DNA of 33,650 nt, taken from contig SKPY01000075.1 of the NCBI GenBank assembly GCA_007119305.1, positions 1-33,650 of the forward strand. Direction: 5' to 3'. A program made the translations under genes and the position numbers. This document shows, piece by piece, positions 1 to 8,216 of this stretch. The stretch is from Nitriliruptorales bacterium. Lineage in GTDB: Bacteria; Actinomycetota; Nitriliruptoria; Euzebyales; Egibacteraceae. The stretch's first letter is position 1. Each line of letters begins with the position of its first letter. Below the pieces are notes generated by a model that was given only the letters and a program-made list of their open reading frames with translations, had not been told where the DNA came from and ran no database searches.

Positions 1-612
1 CCCCGCGGCGTGCTCGGCATCCCGGGTTGGGGTGTCGATCTCAGCTCCCTCGACCGCTTCTACTATGTCGTCCTCGTCGTGACCATCGTGGGCGTCTATG
101 TCCTGTGGCGCCTGGTGCGCTCACCGCTAGGGCTCACGTTCCAGGGCATCCGCGACAACGAAACGCGCGTGGCCTACGCGGGCGTGGCGGTACGGCGGGT
201 CCGACTCGTGAGCTTCACGGTGTCGGCGCTGTACGCGGGGCTGGCGGGTTCGCTGTGGTCACCGCTCAACACCAACGCCGGTCCGGGCATGGCGCACTGG
301 ACGTTCTCCGCCGAGCCGGTGCTCGCTTCGCTGCTCGGTGGGGCGCACGTCTTCGGCGGGCCGCTCGTCGGGGCGTTCCTGCTGTTCTTCATCAAGCAGA
401 TGGTGGTCCAGTTCACGCAGTACTGGCTGCTGGTGCTCGGGGTCATCGTCGTCGTGCTGGTGCTGGCGTTCCGCGGCGGAGTCGCGAGCGTCGCGCTCGC
501 GCTCGGCCCTCGCATCCCCGGCGTGCGGCGCCTGCAAAGCCGCGATGCCCCGGGCGGGGCCCGGGTCGAAAACGCCGATCGGGTGTCGTCAACGGGGGGC
601 TCCGATGGGTGA
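1..612 (+). CDS. livM: Branched-chain amino acid ABC transporter permease (LivM family), 5' end outside the window
   Basis: This is the C-terminal part of an inner-membrane permease that moves branched-chain amino acids or related amides as part of a LivHMGFK-type importer. The frame is already open at base 1, so the GTG at position 10 is probably an internal valine and the true start lies upstream. The visible part has several hydrophobic membrane segments and the LivM-like stretch around GLTFQGIRDNE, the cytoplasmic region that typically contacts the ATPases, followed by a loop with LLGGAHVFGGPLVGA, typical of the family. The last roughly 40 residues are polar and presumably cytoplasmic. 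The stop overlaps the livG start by 8 nt, so translation is probably coupled. Family assignment is firm; substrate is inferred from family and neighbours only. Confidence 0.9.
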   Translation, partial: PRGVLGIPGWGVDLSSLDRFYYVVLVVTIVGVYVLWRLVRSPLGLTFQGIRDNETRVAYAGVAVRRVRLVSFTVSALYAGLAGSLWSPLNTNAGPGMAHWTFSAEPVLASLLGGAHVFGGPLVGAFLLFFIKQMVVQFTQYWLLVLGVIVVVLVLAFRGGVASVALALGPRIPGVRRLQSRDAPGGARVENADRVSSTGGSDG

Positions 613-1363
613 CCTTCTCGTCGCCCGAGGAGTGACCAAGCGCTTCGGCGCCTTCTGGGCGGTCAAACGCGTGGACCTCACCCTCCCCGCCGGACGTCTC
701 ACCTCGGTGATCGGCCCGAACGGCGCCGGGAAGACCACGCTCATCAACCTTCTGAGCGGGCTCGTCAAGGCCGACGAAGGCAGCGTGGAGTTCCGCGGCC
801 GGGACATCACGACCCTGCCGATCCATGAACGCGTGCGGCGTGGGATCAGCCGTTCGTTTCAGATCACCAGCGTGTTCCCGCGGCTGTCGGTGCACGACAA
901 CGTGCTCATGCCCGTGCTCGCCCGACTGGGCGAGTCCACGCACCCCGTACGGCGGGTCAGGGCCGATGCACCCGCTGCGCTCGAGGCCACCGGGCTGCTG
1001 GAACGGGTTGGCCTGCGCCCCCAGGCACGGCAAGTAGCGGGCGCGCTGTCGCACGGTGACCGCAGGCTGCTGGAGATCGCCATGGCCCTCGCCCCGCAAC
1101 CGGCGCTGTGCTTCCTCGACGAACCATGCACGGGCATGAACCCGTCCGAGCGGCAGCAGATCCTCGCGCTCATCAAGCGCTTGGCCGAGGGCGGCGCGAC
1201 GACGTTCGTGGTCGTCGAGCACGACATGGACGTGGTCTTTGCCATCTCCGAGTGGATCGTCGTGATGAACCGCGGAGAGGTTCTGGTCCAGGGCCCGCCC
1301 GAGGACGTCCGCGACGACCCGGCCGTGCGTGAGGTCTACCTCGGCGAGGAGGTGGCGGAATGA
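605..1363 (+). CDS. livG: Branched-chain amino acid ABC transporter ATP-binding protein LivG
   Basis: This is a 252-residue cytoplasmic ATPase that powers the LivHM permease pair. It shows a Walker A GPNGAGKT at residues 37-44, an ABC signature variant LSHGD at about 148-152 (LivG proteins often deviate from LSGGQ here), a Walker B ending in LDEP at 171-174 and the switch histidine in VVEHDMD at about 206. The length is normal for LivG. I chose the ATG at 605 because the protein then begins directly with the ABC domain and overlaps the livM stop; the same frame is open further upstream, but that part encodes low-complexity sequence antisense to nothing and inside livM. It overlaps livF by ATGA, so livM-livG-livF are an operon. 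Confidence 0.95.
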   Translation: MGDLLVARGVTKRFGAFWAVKRVDLTLPAGRLTSVIGPNGAGKTTLINLLSGLVKADEGSVEFRGRDITTLPIHERVRRGISRSFQITSVFPRLSVHDNVLMPVLARLGESTHPVRRVRADAPAALEATGLLERVGLRPQARQVAGALSHGDRRLLEIAMALAPQPALCFLDEPCTGMNPSERQQILALIKRLAEGGATTFVVVEHDMDVVFAISEWIVVMNRGEVLVQGPPEDVRDDPAVREVYLGEEVAE

Positions 1364-2061
1364 TGTTGAACCTCGAGGACGTCGAGTCCGCGTACGGCGA
1401 GAGCCTCGTGCTGCAGCGCGTGAGCCTGTCGGTCGAGGCAGGCGAGGTGGTGGCACTGCTCGGACGCAACGGGGCGGGCAAGACCACGACGCTGCGCAGC
1501 ATCATGGGGCTGCTGCGTCCGCGTTCCGGAAGCATCACCTTCGACGGCACCGACCTGGTCGGCATGCCCGCACACCGGATTGCCCGGCAGGGGTTGAGCT
1601 ATGTCCCCGACGACCGGCGCATCTTCGCCGAGCTGACCGTGGAGGAGAACCTGGAGCTGGCCCGCCGTGCGGCCAGGCGCGAGGGCGAGTGGGACCTGAA
1701 CCGGGTCTACAAGCTGTTCCCAGTCCTCAAGGACTACATCCGCCGAGGCGGCATGCAGCTGAGCGGCGGAGAGCAGAAGATGCTAGCCACCGGCCGCGCG
1801 CTGATCCAAAACCCGCGGATGCTCCTGCTCGACGAGGCCTCGGAGGGGCTCGCGCCGAAGATCGTGCAGCAGTTCGTCGAGGTGGTGCGTGAGATCAGCG
1901 CGACCGGCATCACCGTGCTGCTCGCGGACCAGAACCTCAAGTTCGCCCGGCGCGTCGCGGATCGCGGCTACATCATGGACAAAGGCGTCATCGAGCACAG
2001 CGACGACATCGAGGCGATCTGGGCGGACGAGCAGATCGTGCGACGGTACCTGTCGGTGTGA
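1360..2061 (+). CDS. livF: Branched-chain amino acid ABC transporter ATP-binding protein LivF
   Basis: This 233-residue protein is the second ATPase of the importer and pairs with LivG. Walker A is GRNGAGKT at residues 35-42, the signature is a canonical LSGGE at 134-138, and Walker B runs into LLLDEA at 155-160 followed by SEGLAP, which is characteristic of LivF. The start ATG overlaps the livG stop in an ATGA junction, which supports both the start and translational coupling. It is the last gene of the plus-strand liv operon; the gene after it is on the opposite strand and converges on it with only 26 nt between the stops. The binding protein and LivH are not in the window and presumably lie upstream. 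Confidence 0.95.
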   Translation: MMLNLEDVESAYGESLVLQRVSLSVEAGEVVALLGRNGAGKTTTLRSIMGLLRPRSGSITFDGTDLVGMPAHRIARQGLSYVPDDRRIFAELTVEENLELARRAARREGEWDLNRVYKLFPVLKDYIRRGGMQLSGGEQKMLATGRALIQNPRMLLLDEASEGLAPKIVQQFVEVVREISATGITVLLADQNLKFARRVADRGYIMDKGVIEHSDDIEAIWADEQIVRRYLSV

Positions 2062-2075
2062 TCCGAGGGCCACAT

Positions 2076-2101
2076 GCCCCCGGGTGATCAGCGGCGGGGG
2101 C
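2076..2101. terminator. GC-rich stem-loop at a convergent gene junction
   Basis: GCCCCCG (2076-2082) and CGGGGGC (2095-2101) form a perfect 7-bp stem with a 12-nt loop. It sits between the ends of livF (plus) and the radical SAM gene (minus), overlapping the stop codon of the latter. There is no T run, so a terminator role in either direction is inferred from position only. Confidence 0.35.
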
Positions 2102-3146
2102 CCACCACGTCGAAGACACCCGGGCACGGGGTCGCGCACGACGGGCAGCGGCCGTCCGCGGTCAGGTGGTAGCCAGTGAGCACGTACCCGGCACGCACGA
2201 TCAGCGCAGCGCCGCAGGCGTGGCAGCTGGTCGTCGCGCCGGCCGGATCAGGCAGGTTGCCCGTGTAGGCGTGACGGATCCCGTTGCGGCGCGCGATGGC
2301 CCGGGCGCGCCGGAGCGTCTCGGACGTGGTCGGAGGCACGGCGCGCATGCGGAAGTCCGGGTGGAAGGCGGTGAAGTGCATGGGTACGTCGGGCCCGAGG
2401 TGCTCGACCACCCAGGCGGTCATGCGGTCGAGCTCGTCGTCGGAGTCGTTGTGGCCGGGGATGACGAGGTTGGTGATCTCGAGCCAGACGCCGGTGCCCG
2501 CGAGGTAGCGCAGCGTGTCGAGCACCGGCTCCAGACGGCCGGCGCAGACCCGCCGGTAGAAGGCGTCGCTGAAGGCCTTGAGGTCGACGTTCGCCGCGTC
2601 CATGTGCGCGTAGAACTCCGCGCGCGGGGCTGGGTTCACGTACCCGGCGGTCACCGCCACCGTGCGGATATCGCGGGCACGGCAGGCTTGCGCGACCGCG
2701 ATCGCGTACTCGTGGAAGACCACCGGGTCGTTGTAGGTGAAGGCCACGCTGGGGCAGCCCAGCCGTGCGGCGGTGGACGCGATGTCCGCCGGGGTTGCCT
2801 CCACCGCGAGGATGGCCGTCGCGCGGGCCTTGCTGAGCTCCCAGTTCTGGCAGAACCGGCAGGCGAGGTTGCAGCCGGCGGTGCCGAACGACAGCGTCGT
2901 GGTGCCCGGCAGGAAGTGGTGCAGGGGCTTCTTCTCGATCGGGTCCACGCAGAAACCGCTCGACCGCCCGTACGTCGTCAGCACGATCGAGCCGTTGACG
3001 CAGGCGCGCACGAAGCACAGGCCACGCTGCCCCTCGTGGAGCTTGCACGCCCGGGGGCAGAGGTCGCACTGCACGCGACCGTCGTCGAGGCGGTGCCAGT
3101 GCCGTGTGGGCTGGCTGCCGGCCGCGTCGAGACCAACCGATGGCAT
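2088..3146 (-). CDS. amrS: AmmeMemoRadiSam-system radical SAM enzyme (AmrS-like)
   Basis: This 352-residue protein belongs to the radical SAM enzymes encoded with AMMECR1 and Memo proteins; the reaction of the family is not established to my knowledge. The radical SAM cluster motif is CNLACRFC, with cysteines at residues 92, 96 and 99. An N-terminal cysteine set (C27, C30, C34, C44) and a C-terminal pair of CxxC motifs (CHAC and CPSC) are typical of this family and suggest further metal binding. The ATG at 3146 is preceded by an AAGGGGAC ribosome site at good spacing; the same frame stays open far upstream but that is antisense noise over the permease genes. It lies 32 nt after the downstream permease on the same strand and may be cotranscribed. 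No AMMECR1 or Memo gene is in the window. Confidence 0.88.
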   Translation of the reverse strand: MPSVGLDAAGSQPTRHWHRLDDGRVQCDLCPRACKLHEGQRGLCFVRACVNGSIVLTTYGRSSGFCVDPIEKKPLHHFLPGTTTLSFGTAGCNLACRFCQNWELSKARATAILAVEATPADIASTAARLGCPSVAFTYNDPVVFHEYAIAVAQACRARDIRTVAVTAGYVNPAPRAEFYAHMDAANVDLKAFSDAFYRRVCAGRLEPVLDTLRYLAGTGVWLEITNLVIPGHNDSDDELDRMTAWVVEHLGPDVPMHFTAFHPDFRMRAVPPTTSETLRRARAIARRNGIRHAYTGNLPDPAGATTSCHACGAALIVRAGYVLTGYHLTADGRCPSCATPCPGVFDVVGPRR

Positions 3147-3178
3147 GTCGTCCCCTTCGGCGGCGCGGGAGTGGGTCG

Positions 3179-4072
3179 TCAACCCTTCATCGCGCCGGCC
3201 ATGAGCCCCCGCACGAAGTAGCGGCCGAGCAGCACGTACACGGCGAGCGTGGGCAGCGCTGCGAGCAGGGCGCCCGACATCTGCACGTTCCACTCGACGA
3301 TCTGGCTGCCCGCGAGGTTGTTCAGCGCGACGGTCACCGGCCAGGAGGCCGGGCGCGTGAGCACGATCGCGAACAGGAACTCGTTCCAGATGTTGGTGAA
3401 CTGCCAGATGAGCACCACCGCGAACGCCGGGGGGCTCAGCGGAAGCATGATGTGGCGGTAGATCCGGAACATGTCCGCCCCGTCGATCCGCGACGCTTCG
3501 ACCAGCTCCGTGGGCACGCTGGCGTAGTAGTTGCGGAAGATCAGCGTCGTGATGGGGATGCCGTAGACGATGTGCACGAGGATCAGGCCGGGGATGCCAC
3601 CGTAGAGGTTGATGGTCTGCATGAACTGGACGAGGGGGATCAGGATGCTCTGGTAGGGGATGAACATCCCGAACAGCAGCAACGTGAAGAGGGTCTGCGA
3701 GCCACGGAAGCGCCACTTCGACAGGACGTAGCCGTTGAACGAGCCCAGCACCGCCGAGCCGACCGCGGCCGGAACCGTGAGGGCCAGGCTGTTTAACAGG
3801 TTCGGTCGCAGCGCCCGGAACGCGGCCGCGAAGTTGTCGAAGTAGATCCCGGTCGGCAGCCTCCACATCGTCGCGAGGCTGACTTCCTCGAACGACTTCA
3901 GCCCTGTGATCAGCATGACGTAGATCGGCAGCAGGAAGAACACCGCCATGAGGCTGAGCAGGGCCACCCCGGCCCAGCGCAGGAGGCGGGCCCGCCGCCG
4001 CCGGGGCGCGACGGGCGTCACCCGCACGGCAGGCGGGGGAGCCGGCCGGGCTGCGGTGGCGGGAGCGCTCAC
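3179..4072 (-). CDS. Sugar ABC transporter permease (MalG/LacG-type, second subunit)
   Basis: This 297-residue membrane protein is the second permease subunit of a carbohydrate uptake (CUT1-type) importer. After a basic, proline/alanine-rich N-terminus it has a membrane segment at about residues 35-55, further hydrophobic segments, and the cytoplasmic EAA loop seen as ELVEASRIDGADMFRIYRHI, which docks the ATPase. The protein ends in the GLMAGAMKG tail, close to the MalG C-terminus. The GTG start at 4072 overlaps the TGA of the upstream permease in a GTGA junction, which decides the start. Its ATPase is not encoded here; such actinobacterial importers commonly share one MsiK-like ATPase encoded elsewhere. 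The sugar cannot be named from sequence. Confidence 0.92.
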   Translation of the reverse strand: MSAPATAARPAPPPAVRVTPVAPRRRRARLLRWAGVALLSLMAVFFLLPIYVMLITGLKSFEEVSLATMWRLPTGIYFDNFAAAFRALRPNLLNSLALTVPAAVGSAVLGSFNGYVLSKWRFRGSQTLFTLLLFGMFIPYQSILIPLVQFMQTINLYGGIPGLILVHIVYGIPITTLIFRNYYASVPTELVEASRIDGADMFRIYRHIMLPLSPPAFAVVLIWQFTNIWNEFLFAIVLTRPASWPVTVALNNLAGSQIVEWNVQMSGALLAALPTLAVYVLLGRYFVRGLMAGAMKG

Positions 4073-4956
4073 AGCTCCGCCTCCTGCCGGCGTGCGTACC
4101 ACAGGTAGGGCACGACCAGCACTGCGACCGACAGGAGCAGCAGGATCCCGATCGCCGCACCACGGTTGAAGTTGTTCGCGTCGAAGGTGGTGGTCCACAT
4201 GTAGATGGCGGGGACGTCGAGCGCCAGCTGCCGCCCGCTGAGGGCGATGATGAGGTCGAAGATCTTGAGCGAGATGTGGCCGAGGATGATCACGACGGAC
4301 AGCGCGGCGGGGCGGAGCAGCGGCAGGATCACCCGGCGGTAGACCTGCAGCTCCGACGCCCCGTCGACCCGAGCGGCTTCGCGCAGCTCCTCGGGGATGG
4401 AGCGCATCCCGGCGAGGAAGATCGCCATCGCGAAGCCCGACATCTGCCACAGCGCGGGGATGGCCACGAAGGCCATGCCCCACGGGGGGCTCGTCATGTG
4501 CCACTGATTGATGAGGAAGTCGAGCCCGAGCCGTTCGAACAGCAGGTTCAGCCCGCTGACGCGGACGCCGAGCGCGGGGTTCATCAACCACCGCCACGCC
4601 ACCCCGGTGACGATGAACGACACCGCCATGGGGAACAGGAACACGTTGCGGAAGAACGTCTCGGCGGGGAGCTTGCGGTCCAGCATGATCGCCAGCAGCA
4701 GCCCTAGCGTCGTCGCGCCGCCGAGGAAGGCCACCGAGAAGACCGCCGTGTTGCGGATGTCGACTCGGAAGCGCCGGTCGTTGAACAGCAGGTGCGCGAA
4801 GTTGTCGAGGCCGGTGAAGTTGTAGCTCGGGATCAGCCCCTGCCAGTCGCTCATCGACACCCGCAGCGACCAGGCGATGAACCCGTACACGAAGATGCCG
4901 ATGAGGATCGCAGACGGGGCGACCATCGCTGCAGCCGTCAGGCGATCGCGCGTCAA
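4069..4956 (-). CDS. Sugar ABC transporter permease (MalF/UgpA-type, first subunit)
   Basis: This 295-residue inner-membrane protein is the first permease of the carbohydrate importer. It has about six hydrophobic segments and the EAA loop ELREAARVDGASELQVYRRV near residue 195-215, which contacts the ATPase. The start chosen is a TTG at 4956, with GAGGA about 9 nt upstream; an internal ATG eleven codons in (MVAPS) is the alternative. It follows the binding-protein gene after a 103-nt gap that contains a strong hairpin, and overlaps the second permease by 4 nt. The family assignment is firm. Substrate is unknown. Confidence 0.9.
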   Translation of the reverse strand: MTRDRLTAAAMVAPSAILIGIFVYGFIAWSLRVSMSDWQGLIPSYNFTGLDNFAHLLFNDRRFRVDIRNTAVFSVAFLGGATTLGLLLAIMLDRKLPAETFFRNVFLFPMAVSFIVTGVAWRWLMNPALGVRVSGLNLLFERLGLDFLINQWHMTSPPWGMAFVAIPALWQMSGFAMAIFLAGMRSIPEELREAARVDGASELQVYRRVILPLLRPAALSVVIILGHISLKIFDLIIALSGRQLALDVPAIYMWTTTFDANNFNRGAAIGILLLLSVAVLVVPYLWYARRQEAEL

Positions 4957-5017
4957 CGGACTTCGTCCTCGGAGCAGAGCCGCGGGTGGTGCCAGCTACG
5001 GTCGTCGGGAGTCGACA

Positions 5018-5042
5018 GCTGGCGGCCGTGACGGCCGCCAGC
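5018..5042. promoter_or_regulatory. Near-perfect 25-nt palindrome between binding-protein and permease genes
   Basis: The arms GCTGGCGGCCGT (5018-5029) and ACGGCCGCCAGC (5031-5042) are perfect reverse complements around one central G, so the RNA would fold to a stem of about 10 bp with a GTGAC loop. It lies 18 nt after the binding-protein stop on the minus strand. In many ABC operons such a hairpin stabilises or attenuates the message so that the binding protein is made in excess over the permeases. That role, rather than an operator, is inferred from position. Confidence 0.65.
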
Positions 5043-5059
5043 ATGCCGAGCTGATGTCG

Positions 5060-6400
5060 CTACTCGCAGGGACCGGCCGCCTCGCAGGCGTTGACCAGCT
5101 CGTCCTGGAGCGTGTCCCCATCACGGTCGGCCAGGAACAGCCCAAGCGCGGTGTCGATCTCCGCCTTGAACGCGTCCGAGGCGACCGTGCCGTGCGCGAG
5201 GCTGCCGGCCAGCTCGTCCGACTCCCAGTCGTCCATCGCAGACAGCAGGTAGTCGTCGTAGAGGCTGCGGTCCCCGTCCATGCGGGCCGGGATCGAGCCC
5301 TTGATCGGGTTGAAGGCGTCCTGGCCTTCCCGCGAGCCGGCGACCCGCAGCCAGGCGATCGCGCCTTCACGGTTGTGCGCGTTGACAGGCAGCGCGAACG
5401 AGTCCGACAGCCACTGGAAGACCCCGTCGGTGCCCGGCACCGGAGCCCAGCCGTAGCCGCCTGCGCTCGGCTCGAGCCCTTGCGCGCCGAAGTACCCGGC
5501 CGCCCAGTCGCCCATGATGTTGAAGGCCGCCTCCCCGTCGATCACCAGCTGTGTGGCCTGGTCCCACGACAGGGTCGGGGCATCGGGGTTCGTGTAGTCG
5601 AGGACCCGGTCCAAGACCTCGATCGCCTCGGCGACCTCGGGGCCGCCCCAGTCGGTCGAGCCGTCCCAGAGCCCGTCATAGGTGCTCACGTCCATCGTGC
5701 CGAGCAGCACGGTCTCGAACAGGTGCATCAGCGTCCACTGCTCGCCGAGCGCGAGCGGGATCACGCCCTGCGCCTCGAGCTCGTCGGCCACCGTGAAGAA
5801 CTCGTCCCAGGTGGTCGGGACGTCGACGCCGAACTCGTCGAGCTGCTCGGGCAGGTACCACAGGATGTTCGCGCGGTGGATGTTGACCGGCACCGAGTAG
5901 ATGTTCCCCTCGTGCGAGATCTGCGGGATGATCGCGTCCGGGAAGACCTCCAGCCAGCCCTCCTCTTCGAACAGGAAGTTGAGCGGCTCGAGCTGCCCGG
6001 CCACCACGTAGGTCCCGATGAGCTCCTGGCCGGCGTGGCCCTGCCACGACGACGGCGGATCCTCCGCCGCCAGCCGCGAGGCCAGCACGGCACGCGCAGC
6101 CGTCCCGGCACCGCCGGCGACTGCCGCGTTCACGAAGGTGTACTCCGGGTAGCGGTCTGCGAACACCTCGACCATGGCCTCCAGGCCCTCGGCCTCGCCC
6201 CCGGCGGTCCACCACGTGAACACCTCGACGGCCTCCTCCTCGGCGGGCGCCTCGAAGACGTCGTACTCGGCCGCTTCAGGGTCATCGAGCGCAGGTGCGT
6301 CCTCGGGCGGCTCGACGGGTTCGATCTCGTCGGGCTGGCCGCAGGCGCCTGCCAGCAGCAGAAGGCTGACCGCTACGGCCAGCATGCGCAGTGTTTTCAT
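5060..6400 (-). CDS. Extracellular sugar-binding lipoprotein of an ABC importer
   Basis: This 446-residue protein is the solute-binding component of the carbohydrate importer and should be anchored outside the membrane. It has a lipoprotein signal peptide with the lipobox LAGAC and the lipidated cysteine at residue 20, followed by an acidic linker rich in Glu, Asp and Pro (about 21-55). The mature part resembles family 1 sugar-binding proteins: VEVFTWWTAGGEAEGL near its start, NIMGDWAAGYF in the middle, and a C-terminal helical region. The ATG at 6400 has a clear GGAGG 6 nt upstream, so the open frame further upstream is not used. It is the first gene of the minus-strand set binding protein - permease - permease - AmrS. 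Confidence 0.92.
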   Translation of the reverse strand: MKTLRMLAVAVSLLLLAGACGQPDEIEPVEPPEDAPALDDPEAAEYDVFEAPAEEEAVEVFTWWTAGGEAEGLEAMVEVFADRYPEYTFVNAAVAGGAGTAARAVLASRLAAEDPPSSWQGHAGQELIGTYVVAGQLEPLNFLFEEEGWLEVFPDAIIPQISHEGNIYSVPVNIHRANILWYLPEQLDEFGVDVPTTWDEFFTVADELEAQGVIPLALGEQWTLMHLFETVLLGTMDVSTYDGLWDGSTDWGGPEVAEAIEVLDRVLDYTNPDAPTLSWDQATQLVIDGEAAFNIMGDWAAGYFGAQGLEPSAGGYGWAPVPGTDGVFQWLSDSFALPVNAHNREGAIAWLRVAGSREGQDAFNPIKGSIPARMDGDRSLYDDYLLSAMDDWESDELAGSLAHGTVASDAFKAEIDTALGLFLADRDGDTLQDELVNACEAAGPCE

Positions 6401-6579
6401 GTGTGCCTCCGAACTCTTCCCGGGGCACCGGCGGCCCCCGGGGCACGCCAACCAACCGACGTCACGACCGCTTGCGCGGAAGGAGGACGCCACCTTGAGC
6501 ATCCGCCTCGGCTGCCCTGCGGCCAAGGGCCGATCGGCTGCGCGTGCAGGGACCTACGGCGCTGATAGTTGCCGTGGGG
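6401..6579. other. Intergenic region upstream of the sugar importer
   Basis: This 179-nt gap separates the lactate permease stop from the binding-protein start, both on the minus strand, so it should hold the importer promoter. It has a G/C inverted repeat (CCCGGGG ... CCCCGGG near 6419-6442) directly before the binding-protein ribosome site. I could not recognise a convincing -35/-10 pair. Confidence 0.3.
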
Positions 6580-8115
6580 TCACACCGCGTCGAGCAGCGC
6601 GAGCGCGACCACGCCGACGACGGCGACCGCGGCGACGGGGAGCATCGTCTTCAGGGCGCGGCGCAGGATCTCGCCCTCTGCGCCGGACGCGCCGACGGCC
6701 GCGGCGGCGATGACCGCGTTGATCGGGGTGAGGGCGTTGCCGATGTTGCCGCCTACGGTCTGCGCGACGAGCAGTGTCGTCGGCGCCAGGCCGAGCTGGG
6801 CGGCGGCGTCGGCCTGCAAAGGCGCGAGCAGCGCGTTCGACGCGGTCGTCGAGCCGGTCAGGACCGTGCCGCCAGCCCCGACGATGACGGCGAGGGGGAC
6901 AAAAGCCAGGCCCAGCGCCGCGGTGAGCGCCTGGGCCATCGCGGCCAGCATCCCCGCGTCCACCATCACCCCTGCCAGGGTGGTGAGGCCCAGCAGCGAG
7001 ACGATCGTTGACCGGGAGCGGCGCGCCCAGGGCGCGACGAAGGCACGCGTCCAGCGGTCCTGGGGCCACCAGCCCAGACGGCGGTACACGAGCGCGCCGA
7101 CCGCTGCGGCAACGAGCAGGTAGGGCCCCGGGTGCAGCAGCGGACGCAGCGGCTGGTGCGCCGCGACCGCCGCGTTGACGTGGCCGAATGCGGCGATCGT
7201 CTCGGGGAACGAGGGGGCGAGCGCCGGCACCTGCTCGGCGAGCTCACGCACCTGCGGCACTCCGAAGACGGCGACCACGAGACCGGTCAGCAGCAGGTAG
7301 GGGCTCGACGCGAGCAGCAAGGGGCGGGCCTGCGGGCGCTCCCCGGCCCTGGGGAACAGGAGCCAGGCGGCGAGGAGGCCCGCCAGGCCGGCTGCCGTCG
7401 AGCCCAGCGCAGGTTGCACCGCGGCGACGCCCACGAGGGTCGTGCCCATCACCACCGCAACACCCGCAGCGCGCGGCCCATCACGGCGCAGCCCTCGGGC
7501 CTGGCGCAGCAGGACGGCAGCCGTCGCCGCTGCTCCGACGGCGAGCAGGATGGCCGCCTGGACGGCGAACCGGCCGGCCTCGTCCGCGGGGAGGTTCGCG
7601 GTCCCGACGGCAACGAAGAACGACGACCCCATCGAACCGAACGTCACCGACCAGTGGTAGCCCACGAGGCATGCCGCGACCGCCGCGGCCGGGGCCATGC
7701 CGGTGCGGACGAGCATGGGGGCCGCGACGACGACGGGGACGCCGAAGCCCGCAGCGCCCTGCAGGAACGAAGGGAACGCCCAGCCGATGAGCAGCAGCCG
7801 GCGACCCGGCGTCGGCGCGACGTCGCCCAGCGCGTCGCTGAGGCGATCCAGCCCGCCGGTGCTGTCAGCCACCTGGAACAGCAGGAGCGCGGGCACGACC
7901 AGCAGCAGGATCCACACGCCGGTCCAGGCGCCCTTCGCGGCGCCCGCGAGCAAGCCCGCAGGCGACAGCCCGAACGCGGCCACGGCGAGCGCCGACGCGC
8001 CAGCCGTGACGATCCAGGCGGCCGTGCCGAGCGATAGCTCGGTGCGGAACACGGCGAGGGCGAGGGCGAGGAGCGGGAGCGCGGCGAGGAGAGCGGCGTA
8101 GACGGGGACGTACAC
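6580..8115 (-). CDS. lctP: L-lactate permease (LctP family)
   Basis: This 511-residue integral membrane protein is a lactate/proton symporter of the LctP family, which also takes glycolate in some members. It has a dozen or so hydrophobic segments; the conserved FLQGAAGFGVP at residues 118-127 matches the family's EGAAGFG motif with Q in place of E. Near the C-terminus GSTTASNALLAPLQ and the following VGGNIGNALTP stretch match the second conserved LctP block. The start is uncertain: I take the GTG at 8115 because upstream in-frame sequence is basic and low-complexity, but there is no strong ribosome site. It is transcribed away from the enoyl-CoA hydratase; their shared upstream region is about 100 nt. 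Substrate is inferred from the family. Confidence 0.85.
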   Translation of the reverse strand: MYVPVYAALLAALPLLALALAVFRTELSLGTAAWIVTAGASALAVAAFGLSPAGLLAGAAKGAWTGVWILLLVVPALLLFQVADSTGGLDRLSDALGDVAPTPGRRLLLIGWAFPSFLQGAAGFGVPVVVAAPMLVRTGMAPAAAVAACLVGYHWSVTFGSMGSSFFVAVGTANLPADEAGRFAVQAAILLAVGAAATAAVLLRQARGLRRDGPRAAGVAVVMGTTLVGVAAVQPALGSTAAGLAGLLAAWLLFPRAGERPQARPLLLASSPYLLLTGLVVAVFGVPQVRELAEQVPALAPSFPETIAAFGHVNAAVAAHQPLRPLLHPGPYLLVAAAVGALVYRRLGWWPQDRWTRAFVAPWARRSRSTIVSLLGLTTLAGVMVDAGMLAAMAQALTAALGLAFVPLAVIVGAGGTVLTGSTTASNALLAPLQADAAAQLGLAPTTLLVAQTVGGNIGNALTPINAVIAAAAVGASGAEGEILRRALKTMLPVAAVAVVGVVALALLDAV

Positions 8116-8172
8116 GATCCCGCAGGCTAACCCCGGACGGCAGCGCGGCTCCAGCACCGCACGCCGTCGTCG

Positions 8173-8178
8173 GTAGAC
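8173..8178 (+). promoter_or_regulatory. Candidate -10 box TAGACT
   Basis: TAGACT fits the actinobacterial TANNNT -10 consensus, and sits 38 nt before the hydratase start. No good -35 is visible at 16-18 nt upstream. Confidence 0.35.
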
Positions 8179-8216
8179 TGCCGGGCGTTCACGTCCGACG
8201 ACCCGAGGAGCGCACC

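Noticed and set aside
2166..3221. Long plus-strand open frame of 351 codons opposite the AmrS-like gene
   Set aside because: It is antisense to a well-supported radical SAM gene and its product is arginine-, glycine- and valine-rich with no family features. Long shadow frames are normal at this GC content.
4877..6565. Plus-strand open frame of 562 codons opposite the sugar-binding protein gene
   Set aside because: The minus-strand lipoprotein has a lipobox, signal peptide and ribosome site. The plus frame is low-complexity and rich in Arg, Val and Asp.
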